64,000 nt of DNA, taken from the NCBI GenBank assembly GCA_003313425.1, contig NHZP01000004.1, positions 186,001 through 250,000 on the forward strand. Reading direction: 5' to 3'. Shown here in pieces: positions 32,470-44,091 of the stretch (position 1 is the stretch's first letter; each line of letters opens with the position of its first letter). This stretch comes from Pseudopyrenochaeta lycopersici (taxonomy: Eukaryota > Ascomycota > Dothideomycetes > Pleosporales > Pseudopyrenochaetaceae). The notes beneath the pieces are model-generated. The model saw only the letters and a list, made by a program, of their open reading frames with translations. It had not been told where the DNA came from and made no database searches. Both the position numbers and the translations under genes were made by a program.

Positions 32470-33749
32470 TCAGTTCAAGAGAATACGGGCATCCTCGTGG
32501 TTGATAATGACCTCGTCGTTCTCGAAGGAGTACTTTCGTCGAACGATTTCGAAAACAATCAAGCCCGCGCTCGTACTGGGCACCTGCCGGATAGTGCCCA
32601 TGAAGAAGTCTCGATAAAGATAGCTTCTCCACCCGCCGGCTCGCTTCGCTAGTCGCTTACACTGGGCAAAGGTCTCTTCGTAGGCGTGGTAGTAGCGGCG
32701 CATGATTTGCGATGGGCGGTTCTCTTGGTGTGCTTGGAAATCCAGCGCCTCGAGTCGGCGGTAGTGCACATCTTGAATTTCTGTGAGCGGATGCTGGATG
32801 AGCTGAGAGGTGACGGAGGCGGAGACGCCAGCTAGCAGCAAGAACATGGGCTCGAGCATGTAGTGAGGCTTGATGACGGGGCGAGCGTCGTCGTCGTCTA
32901 GGTAGGGGATCGACTTCTCCAGGAGGGTGTCGCGGGTCCTGCTGCCGTAGTAACGGGTGACGTATTCGTAGTAGGCCTGGCTTTTGACTGTCTCGAAGGT
33001 GCCGAAGAAGACGGCGGCGCCAAAGGCGTCCTTGAAGAAACTCAGAGTCCAGCCAGCGAAGATGCCTTGCAGGCCAATGGAGCGCAGCTTGTGGGCGGCG
33101 TAGTGCCACATGGTCTTGTGCTTGCCGTCGAGGATGTCGGCGGTGCGGAAGCGGGTTTGCAGGGCATCGAATGGGGCGGCCACGACGGACTGGATGCCGC
33201 CCGCGACGAGGCCTGCGGTGAAGGTGACAGACGGGGGCGGGGGCGGGAAGATGCGCTTGGTCTGGTGGGACGAGGGCTCGTGGAGGACGGCGAGGCTGTG
33301 GAGGTACGCGGTGTAGAGGACAGCGCCAATGCTGGGAGAGGTCAGTCGCCGTGTGGGTGTGCAAGGCGGCCACTGGCGGCGGTTGCTGCGTACCACGTGT
33401 TGGCCATCAATGGCGGCAGCACCTGCTTTGGAATGAAGGCCCATCCTTCGGCCTGGACGGCGTGTGCCAGGACGGCGGGGGTCGTCATTCTCCACGACCA
33501 CTTTGCGTCAGCGACGAAGTGCGGGTTGATGGCTCTGGCATAGCCCATGTAGTCGATCCTGCCGCGGAAGAAGGCCTTGACGGGCGCGCGGAAGTAGAAG
33601 GCCACCATGCGCGCTGCCACGGCGCGCATGCCGGCGGCCTGGACGCCCGTGGCAGGAGCCTTTGTGGGTTGCTGGGGGGCATCTTGGGGCTGCTGGCTAT
33701 GGACATGACTGGGAGCGACTCCAGCGCGCACACTGGAGCCGGCTGTCAT
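32470..33749 (-). CDS. mitochondrial carrier (SLC25-family) protein
   Basis: Two exons on minus (33749-33394 and 33331-32470), 62 bp GT-AG intron, 405 residues. The splice gives PPLMANTCIGAVLYTAYL, a membrane helix. Carrier features: PFDALQTRFRT (the P-x-D-xx-x-R signature), GLQGIFAGWTLSFFKDAFGAAVFF (the G-x-F-x-G-x-xx-x-x loop and the next helix), and HPLTEIQDVHYRR at the start of the third repeat. The first repeat is degenerate and extended by an N-terminus rich in Gln/Pro/Ala. This suits a divergent fungal inner-membrane carrier; the transported solute cannot be assigned. Divergent from SPT16 with 281 bp between start codons. Confidence 0.83.
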
Positions 33750-34030
33750 TGCATAGCATGGGTGGGCGTAGAGGGGCGGCGAGGAGGGAGCGGAGAGGTA
33801 GGAGCGGAGAGGTGAGAGCGGCGGGGAGAGAGCGGAGAGGTGAGAGCGGCGAGCAGAGAGCGTAGAGCGGAGAGGTGAGCGAGGCAAAGCGGCAGAAGGC
33901 GTGAGCTCGGGCCACCTCGCCCATCGCGTCTCCGCGTCACCTTGACCCAGCTCTCGAGCCGCGACTTTTTCTCCATCGCCTGGCCGCTCATCTCTACAGC
34001 CAACCCCCCAAGGCACTGCGTGCTGTCACC
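33750..34030. promoter_or_regulatory. bidirectional promoter with purine-rich GAGAGCGG-type tandem repeat
   Basis: The 281 bp between two divergent start codons. From about 33,774 to 33,880 the plus strand is nearly all purine with an imperfect tandem unit close to agagcggagaggtg, repeated about five times with internal deletions. It serves both the carrier and SPT16 by position; the repeat may be a GA-type regulatory tract or simply an unstable microsatellite. Transcription start sites are not visible. Confidence 0.5.
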
Positions 34031-37000
34031 ATGGCAGACGACATCGTCATCGACAAGCAGGCCTTCCACGAGCGCCTGGGCAACTTTGTCACCAAGTGGA
34101 AGGCCGACAAGCGCTCCGGCGACCACGTCTTCCAGGGCGCAAGCTCAATCGCCACCGTCGTGGGCAAGGCGAGCGAGCCCGGCAGCTACCTGAAGCCCGC
34201 CGCCTTCCAGGCAAGTCGTGCGCCCACCAAGCACCGCCTCTCGTCGCGCTAACCGTCCCCTCTTCAATAGCTGTGGCTGCTGGGCTACGAGTTCCCGGCC
34301 ACGCTCTTCATCCTCACCCCCGACCTCGTCCAGATTGTCACCACCAAGAAGAAGGGTGAGTCCGCCGGCGGCCCCTGCCTGCCGGCCACCAAGCTAATCC
34401 CGGCCCTGCAGCCTCGTACCTCGAGCCTCTCAAGGGCGGCAAGGTCCCCGTCGACATCCTCGTGCGCGGCAAGGACGCCGACGAGAACAAAAAGCAGTTC
34501 CAGACATGCCTGGACACGCTCAAGAAGGCCGGCAAGAAGACAGCCGTGCTCAAAAAGGACAGCGCGACCGGCGCCTTTGCCGACGAGTGGAAGGCCGCCT
34601 TCCAAGAGGCCGGCATCAAGGAAGAGGACCAGGTCGATCTGGCGCCCATCCTGTCCAATGCCGCCTTGTCCGTCAAGGACGAGAAGGAGCTCGTAAGTTG
34701 TCCCAACGCACCGCCAGGCCCATGCAACACCCCTGGCTGACTGCCCAGCGCACCATTCGAGACGCCTCGCGCGCCTCCAGCGCCCTCATGACAAACTATT
34801 TCGTCGAGGAAATGTCCGACATCCTCGACTCGGAGAAGAAAATCTCCCACCGCGCACTCGCCGACAAGGTCGCCAACAAAATCGACGACGCCAAGTTCTT
34901 CGAGAAGCAGAAGGTGTCCAAGACATTTGATTCCATGCAGCTCGACTGGTGCCTGCAGCCCACGGTCCAGAGCGGCGGCACCTATGACCTGAAGTTCGCC
35001 TCTGAGCCCGATGACAACAACCTGCACGCAGGCGTCATCATATCCGTCCTCGGCCTGCGCTACCAGACATACGGTGCCATGGTCGGCCGGACATACATGG
35101 TCGGCCCAAACAAGGAGCAGGAGACTGCCTACAAGCTGCTCCTGGCCATCCACGACCTGGTCATCAAGTCCCTCAAGGACGGCGTCGTGGCAAAGGACGT
35201 TTATAACAAGGCTTTGGCACATCTAAAGGCGAAGAAGCCCGAGTGGGAGAAGCACTTCCCCAAGAATGTCGGCTACGGCATTGGTACCGAGAACAAGGAC
35301 ACTGCCCTTCTCCTCAGCGCCAAGAACGTACGTGTGCTCAAGGACGGCATGACCTTGGTCGTTCAGACCGGCCTCCATGATCTGGAGAACAGCAAGCCCC
35401 AGGACAAAAAGAGCAAGACGTACTCCCTTGTGCTGGTCGACACCGTGCGCGTTGGACAGGGCGATTGCGCAGTCTTCACTAAGGACACAACGTCTGACCT
35501 CGACGCCGTCTCCTTCTTCTTCGACGAAGAGGAAGAAGAAGCCAAGCCAAAGGTGAAAAAGGAGCGAGCCCCTGCCATTGCGCAGACAAACATCACCAAG
35601 ACCCGGACCCGCCACGAGCGGACAACCAACCAGGACGCAGAAAAGGAGGAGCAGCGCCGGCAACATCAGAGGGAGTTGCACGGCAAGAAGCAGCAACAGG
35701 GTCTAGAACAGTACAGCGAAGGCGCCAAGTCTCTCAATGGCACCGAAGAGAAAAAGTTCAAAAAGTTCGAATCCTACAAACGCGACAACCAGTTCCCGTC
35801 TTCTGTCGCCAATCTGGAGATTGTCGTGGATAAGAAGAGCCTGACAGTGCTTCTACCCATCATGGGGCGTCCAGTGCCCTTCCATATCCACACCATCAAG
35901 AACGCCTCGCACACACCAGAGGCTGACTTTACCTCGCTCCGTATCAACTTCCTGTCGCCAGGTCAAGGTGTTGGGCGAAAGGACGACCAGCCTTTCGAAG
36001 ACCCCAATGCACACTTTATTCGGAGCTTGACCTTCAAATCCCAGGATGTCGATCGCATCGACCAGATTACCAAAGACATTACTGAGCTCAAGAAAGATGT
36101 AGTCCGACGCGAAACCGAAAAGAAGCAGATGGAGGATGTCGTCGAGCAGGATAAGCTCATCCCTCTGAAGAGTAGCCCCACCTCACCCTCCCTGATGTGG
36201 AAAGTCTTGCTAATAGTATTCTAGCCCGAAAACCGCATATGCTCGATCTCATCTTCATTCGCCCTGCGCTGGATGGAAAGCGCATTCCCGGAAGCGTCGA
36301 GATACACCAAAACGGCTTGCGTTATGTTCACGGCAACGGAACTGCCAAGATCGATGTTCTGTTCAGCAACATGAAGCACCTGTTCTTCCAGCCCTCGCAA
36401 CATGAACTTATCGTCATTATCCATGTCCACCTCAAGAATCCCATCATGCTTGGTAAGAAGAAGACCAAGGACGTGCAGTTTGTCCGAGAAGCCACTGAAA
36501 TGCAGTTTGACGAGACGGGCAATCGCAAGCGCCGGCACAAGTTTGGCGATGAAGAGGAGTTTGAGCAAGAGCAAGAAGAGCGGAGGCGGCGGGCACAGCT
36601 CGATAAGGAATTCAAAAACTTTGCCGAGAAGATTGCGGATGCCGCACGGAATGAGAACGTTAGCGTCGACATTCCGTACCGTGAGCTTGGCTTCAATGGT
36701 GTGCCCTCACGATCATCCGTTCTCGTCCAGCCGACGACGGATTGTTTGGTCCAACTCACAGAGCCTCCCTTCACGTGCCTCACCCTGTCCGAGATTGAAA
36801 TCGTGCATCTTGAACGTGTTCAATTTGGCTTGAGAAACTTCGATATGGTGGTTGTATTCAAGGATTACAACCGTCCTCCTGTCCACATCAACACCATTCC
36901 CGTTGAATCACTCGATCCGGTCAAAGATTGGCTAGATTCTGTGGATATCCCCTTTAGCGAAGGTCCCCTCAATCTAAATTGGGCTACCATCATGAAGACT

Positions 37001-37321
37001 GTCACTTCAGATCCCCACCAATTCTTTGCCGACGGTGGCTGGTCTTTCTTGTCTACTGAGACCGACGATGAAGATGATGGTGAAGAAGAGGAGGAGTCTG
37101 CATTCGAAGTATCGGAATCGGAGCTTGCCATCTCAGATGAGTCGTCCGATGAGAGCGACTTTGACGAGAAGGCGAGCGATGAAATGAGCGATGAGGGCTC
37201 CGAAGAAGACTTCTCCGAGGGCGAGAGCTGGGATGAGCTGGATAAAAAGGCTGCGAAGAAAGACAAAGAGACTACGCTGGATGATGAAGATGAGGGTAAG
37301 GGTAAGAAGCGGAAGCGCTGA
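34031..37321 (+). CDS. SPT16: FACT complex subunit SPT16 (histone chaperone)
   Basis: Five exons (34031-34210, 34271-34355, 34412-34692, 34749-36171, 36225-37321) give 1021 residues, close to the yeast length. Intron 1 starts GC (cag|gcaagt, acceptor at 34270), a GC-AG intron; the other three are GT-AG. Order: aminopeptidase-like N-terminal domain ([14 protein letters not shown] through GDCAVFTKD), the [18 protein letters not shown] linker, the dimerisation segment, the tandem-PH middle domain ([40 protein letters not shown]), and an acidic tail (about residue 930 on, Glu/Asp/Ser-rich) ending KGKKRKR. With Pob3 it reorganises nucleosomes during transcription and replication. Strongly conserved, nuclear. 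Confidence 0.97.
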
Positions 37322-38056
37322 ACAGCAGGTTCCGTTCTGGGTTCCAAAAGTCGACATTCACTCATTTTGAGAATGCAGTGTCCACGACAGGCGAAAAACA
37401 CTGGTCTTTCTTTTTCAGCTTCCCATTGCTTCGTGTAAGATTGCAAGGCAGTGGGCTCCAAGGGATGCGAATAACATGTCTGGGTTGTAATACATGGTTT
37501 GAGCGAAGAGATTCTGGAGTTCCAAGATACACTTAGATTACCTAATGCATCTTGATACGAAGTCAGGATCTCACCTCCACGTATCTGGCTCGCCAGTGCT
37601 CGACGCTCCTCATTTCAGTGCCACAAAGCCTTGACCCCTGAATAAGTCCATTGTTCTACTTCATGCTTTCTTTTCGGTGGTATGCCCTGAATTGGTCCCA
37701 ATTCTACTTGACTTTTGTAATAATTTGTATTGATATCTATACAACAATTCCTAGCTCGTTCAGCCTGTGCACATTGCCTTCCATCCTAAGGATAATGTCT
37801 TTCGCGAAAGCAATATCCTTCGAATGTGGCCAGCGCTTGGTCCGCCGCCAATGTTCCTGCTCAACCTGAATAGCCGATACCATCCGGACTGTTCCGTGGT
37901 CTCGAACCTCGCCCACCCCAGTGAACGCCAGCGATGTATGCAGGCTTCATGGCCCTACGAAGCCGTCTGTTCCAGGCGAGGCTTCTAGTGAGTGGGCTCG
38001 AATTCACATCGTAGTAAATGGACCATTATATGTGCAACAGCTAGAGTTGTCATGCT
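37322..38056. other. intergenic, nothing recognised
   Basis: 735 bp between the SPT16 stop codon and the 5S rRNA gene. Short frames only; no repeat seen. Confidence 0.45.
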
Positions 38057-38175
38057 ACATACGACCATAGGCGCAGTACATCAGGGCTTCCCGTCCGCTC
38101 AGCCATACTTAAGGCTGCGACCGGTGGGTTAGTAGTCAGGTGGGTGACCACTGGCGAATTCCCACTGTTGTATGT
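38057..38175 (+). rRNA. 5S ribosomal RNA gene
   Basis: A 119 nt stretch begins acatacgaccatag and ends gttgtatgt; these ends pair as helix I (acatacgac with gttgtatgt, one G-U). Internally it has the strongly conserved blocks gcttcccgtccgctcagcc (box A/loop region), tacttaag, gttagtagt, and gggtgggtgaccactggcga (box C), in the fungal order and spacing. Five T residues (38175-38179) give a Pol III terminator. It is a dispersed single copy, as in many filamentous ascomycetes, not part of an rDNA array. A few stem positions differ from the consensus I recall, so it may be a variant copy. Confidence 0.93.
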
Positions 38176-38179
38176 TTTT

Positions 38180-39475
38180 GGCTCTTTGGGTGAACTGAAT
38201 TGTAAAGGGCATGTATACCAGATTGTTCAAATATGTTCGCGAGCGTTGAGCCAGCGCGCTCGGTCAGGGATGCCTGATATCCGTTGTTGTGTTCGAGACT
38301 CTTTTGCCTTTCTCCATATGCTTTGCTGAAGAGGCAGCAAATTCCACGCATGTGATTTGTGATATCTCGTTTACATGTTCTTTTAGCCGCGAGACGCCTA
38401 GAAAAGGAAGAGTGGTTGGGGTGGACCGTTGTTTCTGCGCTAGGTTGGCGATACGTGCGAACGGAAGTTCTTCAATACGGCAATCAGCAGTACTGATATG
38501 CGCCACAGCAATGTAAGAAACATAGGCGAGATAACTAGATCAAGACTCGTTTGGCGAGCGAACCTTGGTGTACTGTATTTCAATGGTTGAAGCAAGTGCC
38601 TCCTCGTATAGGTACTCAATGTTAGTGCCGTGGCTCGAGTGCAGTTCGAGTTGAGTCTAGATCTGAAGTATGATTTTAGTCCCGAATCAAACAAGGATGA
38701 TTTAGCAAATTTGTCCGTGCGCGGATCTCGGAGGATTGCTATCTGCTATCTTTTGAACACTTCCTCGTGTGATGACGTACCGCGTGAAGAATTGTAGTTG
38801 GCGCAAAAACTGGCGTCCGGGTCGGGTCGACCGTGGCACAACAGAAAGTAAAACGCCGCGAGATGGGATGAAGGCTGCCGTCTCTACAAGCCAGAACGGG
38901 AAGTTATGAACAAATGACCGAAAGTAGGTGTTATTCGATGCTCACATTGGTTGTTCAGGTACATGTCCTGGCGCAGGAGGTGAGCCCATTGGCGAATGGT
39001 ACAAGCTGTAGCACGAATGCCAAGGTGTATTGATTACCTTAGTGCCTTTGCAAGTCATTTTGCTGCTCCTTGCTCTTCATATGCACCCCAGTTCTACCGT
39101 TTATCCGGGAAAAGATCTGGCCGCCCATGTCACGCTAAATCCACGATGCTGGTACGTTCCGGAACACAACTCCAGCTCGAGATAGATTACCAGTGTGCAA
39201 ATTGCGTCTGCCACGAGGGGCGGGGAATCGGCCTTTTTTTCGTACCCACTCTGCTCATTGATGAATGGAACGGTGAATATTGCAAGATGACCCTGGGGTA
39301 AAATTAGATTGATGGGCAGAAGTATTGCCGCTTAAGACCTGGTGGGTTGCTGTTTTTCTTTGGATCTGTCTTTGTGTCGAAATCGCCGTACCAACTGAAA
39401 GCTCTGTGGGAGGTTTATTAAATCCAACACGTGCACTTTCCGCAAGCTCCCAATTCATAAAATATCTACGTCATC
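38180..39475. other. intergenic, nothing recognised
   Basis: About 1.3 kb between the 5S gene and the small secreted protein gene. Only short overlapping frames on both strands; no transposon motif. Confidence 0.42.
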
Positions 39476-39749
39476 ATGAAGATTTCCGCCTTGATTGCAA
39501 TTATTACGGCACATCTCGCGGTCGCATCTCCTGCCGCGGTACGTTGTTTTATTGTGTTGAGAAATGCGAGTCTAATAATTACAATCCACAGATAAGCCTC
39601 AACCGTTCTGTAAAAGAGGTACGAAGCGAAGATGGTACCGTTTTCGCCCTGTCGTGTGTCGAGTGCCCTTGCGAAGGCTTCACTGGAATCTGTACATGCG
39701 TGAGTATATTACTGATCTGGAGAGGAGGCCGCCGATTTAACAGACATAG
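39476..39749 (+). CDS. small secreted cysteine-rich protein (58 residues)
   Basis: Three exons (39476-39538, 39592-39699, 39744-39749). Intron 1 is 53 bp (gtacgt to ccacag, with a ctaat branch-like site); intron 2 is 44 bp (gtgagt to aacag, with tactgat), leaving a last exon of one Thr codon plus TAG. The product opens MKISALIAIITAHLAVASPA, a strong signal peptide with an A-x-A-like cleavage site, and the mature ~38 residues end in a dense Cys cluster (CVECPC, then CTC). Coding lengths sum to 177, a multiple of three. Without splicing the ATG frame stops early. Small Cys-rich secreted proteins in this class of fungi are effector or antimicrobial candidates; that role is inference. The terminal two-codon exon is the weakest part. 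Confidence 0.6.
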
Positions 39750-40036
39750 ATACCTAATGGATGCTGTTGCACACGCTGAAGGATTTGACCAAAAGATGTG
39801 TTCCGACTTTGCATATCTGGCGTCTTTGCGTTCTTTCTGAATTTGTGGTTGCTCAATATTCTGGTTAGAAAGAGAAGCAGAGCAAATAGTAAACAATAGG
39901 CTCATCTGGAGCGATGCAAGATAAAGAAGAGAAAGAAGAACAGGAAGAAGAGTGAGGAGTTTGCGTATAAAATCCGAAGTCTACATGTTACACGTACGAA
40001 ATAAGGTTCAACTTGTTTTCCGATGTCCTACATTTG

Positions 40037-41362
40037 TTATCCTGCCTCTACGTGCTTCTCGGCCTCTTCTTTCTGCTCTTCGGGTCGGATCCATCTTCGG
40101 AAGAAGATCGTTAGCATGCCTCCGATGCCAACTTGGAAGGCTTGAAACATAATGGCAGGTATCTGCATCTTCGACTGCTCAATTGGGCTGACATTGATAT
40201 ACATGACAGAACTGATGGGGACGACCATGGCAAGTGCCTTTGCCGGGCAGCAGTAGCAACATGCGATGACGTCCTTTTTGGGAAGCCAAAAGGCTGACCC
40301 TGCAAAACAAATTGCCAGCCAAATGAAGTACAGCGCAATGGAAATGAACACAATGAAAATGATATTAGAAGGTTTGACTTGCTTGAACGCACCCGACTGG
40401 AAAGCTTGGTCGAAAGTCTGCCACACGAGGGTGAGCAGTGCGAATGAAGACACCTTGATCAATTTCCAGTCTAAGAAAACCTTCTTGGTTTGCTTCGGAA
40501 ACATTTGCTGCACTATTTGGCCCGCAAATAAGGGTACAAAAAGTGATAGCCCGAGTTGCATGAAGACGCGTCGATAAATCTCTGCGTAGTTGTCGCCATT
40601 GACTAAGACCTTGCTGTACCACGCGCCTGCGGACAAGTACATTTGAAGAATGATTGGCGTTAGGAAGGGACAGAGAAATTGGCCAATAACAGATTGAACC
40701 ACGGTGAGTGCCGTATTGCCATGAGCTTGCCTTGTCATGACAACGTTTGAATTCATGGTGGTGGGAGCACTACCAACTAAGAGGAGGCCGATGAGGAGCC
40801 AGGGGTCCATGAAATTTGGATTTGTCGCACACAAGCTAACAACAGCGAACGTAGCAGCTGAGCAAACGAGATAACATTGCAACTGGACGAATGCGTGCAG
40901 TTTCCATCGCATGGAATTGGCCAGCAGGACACTAGTTTCTAGTGTGCACCCATTGATAAAGAAGATGATCGACACGGAGAGGTACGTGATGACGGTTCGT
41001 TTGGCCCGCTGCTGTGATGCTGGTACCTGAACCTGCGACGAGATAAGGACCACCGCGCCCATGGCTAAAAGGAACCATTGGTCTTGGATGAACCACTTCA
41101 ATATCTGTAGTGTTTGCGTGCACTTCGAAGTGCCGTCCTTGCTTGTGGAAAGGCTCGTTTCTTGGATTTGTTGTGCCGATCGTGGAGCCTCTGAAACCAA
41201 TGATGTGCCATCTGACTCTTTTCCTGGCACTCTGAGCTCTGCAGAGTTCGTCTGCGTCGGTACCGTGATATGGTCTTGGGTGTGGACACCGCCCGAGCTT
41301 TCGTTCCATGTTTGGACCAATGCTTTTTCAGTATTCCGCTTGTCTGATTGACCGTGCTTCAT
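40037..41362 (-). CDS. SLC10A7/Rch1-like (SBF-like) membrane transporter
   Basis: 441 residues from the ATG at 41362 (MKHGQSDKRN); an upstream open stretch has no good start. After a hydrophilic N-terminus of about 80 residues there are roughly ten hydrophobic segments, including WFLLAMGAVVLISSQVQVP, TYLSVSIIFFINGCTLETS, WLLIGLLLVGSAPTTMNS (a conserved sodium-symporter-like segment with TTMNSN), GNTALTVVQSVIGQFL and FIVFISIALYFIWLAICF. This matches the SBF-like family that includes vertebrate SLC10A7 and yeast Rch1, a plasma-membrane protein linked to calcium homeostasis. It ends with a charged Glu/Lys tail. Single exon. Transport activity is not proven by sequence. Confidence 0.86.
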   Translation of the reverse strand: MKHGQSDKRNTEKALVQTWNESSGGVHTQDHITVPTQTNSAELRVPGKESDGTSLVSEAPRSAQQIQETSLSTSKDGTSKCTQTLQILKWFIQDQWFLLAMGAVVLISSQVQVPASQQRAKRTVITYLSVSIIFFINGCTLETSVLLANSMRWKLHAFVQLQCYLVCSAATFAVVSLCATNPNFMDPWLLIGLLLVGSAPTTMNSNVVMTRQAHGNTALTVVQSVIGQFLCPFLTPIILQMYLSAGAWYSKVLVNGDNYAEIYRRVFMQLGLSLFVPLFAGQIVQQMFPKQTKKVFLDWKLIKVSSFALLTLVWQTFDQAFQSGAFKQVKPSNIIFIVFISIALYFIWLAICFAGSAFWLPKKDVIACCYCCPAKALAMVVPISSVMYINVSPIEQSKMQIPAIMFQAFQVGIGGMLTIFFRRWIRPEEQKEEAEKHVEAG

Positions 41363-44091
41363 TGTAAACAGTATTAGAGTCAGAACTGGCTGCTCTTCAT
41401 AGGATGCCCGTGGAATGTCACAGAATGCATCATGACGAGGAGATATATGAGTCCTCCGGGAATACACCGGATGTAGCGACGTCAAGGGAGCGGCCGATCA
41501 TGACAAAAGTAACCGCCTCGGAACGGTAATTCCCGGCGCGGCTCGCCAAGTGCGCCTCGTGACCTCAAAGAAAAGCAACAAGGTAGTGTTACGTTCCGGT
41601 TAGATTTCGTTGATAGCGGAGACAAGGCAAAGTACCGTGTCTGGTAGCAGAACACCAACAATTCTACTGAGTTCGCAAAGCCAGACCTCACAGTTATTAA
41701 GTCTTATTGGTTTGTTTTTACCCTTCGCCTGCAACGGAGTACTGTGTTGCAGCCTTGAATGGTACATTCAAGTCATGTGTAGAATGTACATAATATATAT
41801 ACTACGGCATACTAACGTCTCTGGGTAATGTCAAGAGCCCCAAGTCGAACTTCCTTACTGCTTCGAAAGAGAATATCCCCAATGCTGGGGATTTTCCTGC
41901 TCCCCTTCAAGCTAATCGCGGCTGAGGGGCAACCGGCAAAGAGGGTACTGCCAATTTCCAGCTAGGGTTTCCAGGAGGTAGCAGAGATACTGGTAGTGAT
42001 GCGGGCGGCAGTAGCAGCGAAGTTTATATTGACCAATGTATTTGAGTAGACCCAAATCCCCGCATCACCTACTCAGCATTATGCAACTTTATCCTTCCTC
42101 CAAAGGCCTTGTCTACTTTGACTACTACCGCGCTATCACAGTACACTGCCAACTTCAAGACCATATGTACCATTAATAATAGTACCCACCGCTCGCCCCA
42201 ACCAACCGCGTTCACAGTCCCGCCAATAGTGACCGAGACGATCACATTCTGTCATCAAACCTTGCCGGTTGGTCAGCTTTTATATTCGGCCCTGTAATGC
42301 AGATTCACCCCAGCCTACTTCAGTCATAAATGACCAAACCTTGTCGTCATACGAGCTGTCACGCCGGTTCTATGATCGATAAATTGGCCCAAAGAGGACA
42401 ACGACGATGACACTCATTAAGATATTCCCTGTCTATGCGCTTTAATAAACTTGGAACTTCCAGGCCCCTTATATTCCAGAGGCTACGGCTCTCTATGTGT
42501 ACTTGGTTGTGGCGGCGGTACTGGTCCATGCATCCCCTACATACCTGTCTGAGAGGCTCAGATATCTAAAACCTAGCAAATCCCAAGAATAAGAATGGCG
42601 GTGATGACAAGAATCAGGAGGATAACGACGATAATGTTGATTGTGATGGACACAGTTCAACTTGTCCCTTCGCACCCCCGGCGAGGCCGGCCCCTGTTGT
42701 TCCATGTGATCTTGACCGGATTGATACAGTTGATATGCGTCACGGCATTTATCATGGCACAAGAGAGATAGCTCTTTAGCGTTCTTCTGTTCTCATATTT
42801 GCCATTATGTGACCATGAAAACCCGTCTAGTGCCTGAATAACGACGACTGAGGCTGAAGGGCACCTAATAGTGACCTATTCGACCCTGCACAGCCAAATA
42901 GCAGATACACTGTGACAAGCAGGCCTGGGGACGAACACATATAGTAGTGATGAGAATGGAGCCGAGCTGCCAAACTGTCCTATACACCCACTACAACTTG
43001 TACATGCGCCGAGGTTTGTCAGGCCATCAAAAGTACAATTTCCAGTGCCGCCATCGACTTATATGTGGTGGTTACCTGGAGTGGTGAACTGGATTAGAAG
43101 AAATTGGTTTGATGGGAATTTTTGTACCAACATGCTTTTTTCTAAGTATCACCGCCGCGGGAATGGACCACCAGAAAGGTTATCAGTATACCTTCATCTT
43201 GCCGCGAAATTTATTCGATAATGTTTCGGCCTTTGCTTCATGCGGCTGTTTAGCTGTCTTTCTCACAGCATGGAATGACTTACTGAAAACATTGTCACAT
43301 TATTGCTCTCTGCTCATATATTCCACTTCAGTAGCTACAAATCCAACCCCAAAGTTTGAATTTCAAGGTTTAATAACAATAGACTTCTATTGCTCTAGCT
43401 CAACAAGCTGTATCAAAAGAAGCTTGCTTTCAGCACTGTGGAAGAGTTCCTAATATTGGTTTTTTTGACAACAACGAATGCTTCTAGCACTTTTTCCCAA
43501 TCACGCAAAGTAGTGCACAAACGTACGCAGTCCTTGTTGGCGTGCATCAAACTCCCTCACACTGTCACCTAAGTTCTTCAGCTAATCTGCGCTTTTCGTG
43601 ACGAGGAAGTTTTAGACCGCTTGCTGTAACGTATCCGAGACCACATGCACCTAGGCGGTGGCCGACAGTGTGCATGTCTCATCACGAAAGGCTCGAATTT
43701 TCGGGACCAGGATGCATTATACTGACAGACTTGTATGTCATACCACCTGTTTGGAAATGAGACTTGTCCTACGGCGAAAGAAAACTTCCTTTGGTTTCCG
43801 TCTCTTCTCAAGATGAAAAGAGTAGACTGAAGGCTTTTGGGATGTCACCACTGCTTCTATAGCCGACCCTCCCCTTCCCTTTGGTGCTGGACTAAGTCTT
43901 AGGCTGTGAGCTTGCGTTGGTAATGGTTTGAGGTTCGAAGACTGCTTTGCGTTTACGTCTGGGTAGTGTGATCATTCCCATGGAGTAGACTGTTTGTTAG
44001 GGAATAAGCAGGTATATGTTCAGGACACGCAAAGTTGGAAACCAAGTTGCCCGTGGAGGACTGCACCACATCCATGTACAAGGCTTCTAAC
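41363..44091. other. intergenic, one doubtful membrane peptide relic
   Basis: About 2.7 kb before the AT-rich block. The only item of note is on minus, 42755-42573: MINAVTHINCINPVK leads, after one TGA, into a very hydrophobic segment (INIIVVILLILVITAILIL) and a stop; it could be a broken single-pass peptide or chance. The rest has short unsupported frames and no repeat until 44,092. Confidence 0.4.

Noticed and set aside
33067..33543. Plus-strand frame opposite the mitochondrial carrier
   Set aside because: Shadow of the carrier coding sequence; composition is low-complexity Gly/Ala/Arg and it crosses the intron.
34338..35222. Long minus-strand open frame opposite SPT16, and similar frames at 35,223-35,696 and 36,865-37,461
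   Set aside because: They are mirror frames of a well-supported, GC-rich coding gene and show no independent domain.
39325..39840. Single 171-codon frame across the small secreted protein
   Set aside because: It begins at a non-ATG codon and runs through both introns; the spliced model with a signal peptide and consensus splice sites is preferred.
42109..42297. Short Thr-rich frame resembling part of a secreted protein
   Set aside because: No signal peptide or splice partner was found, and the frame is short.
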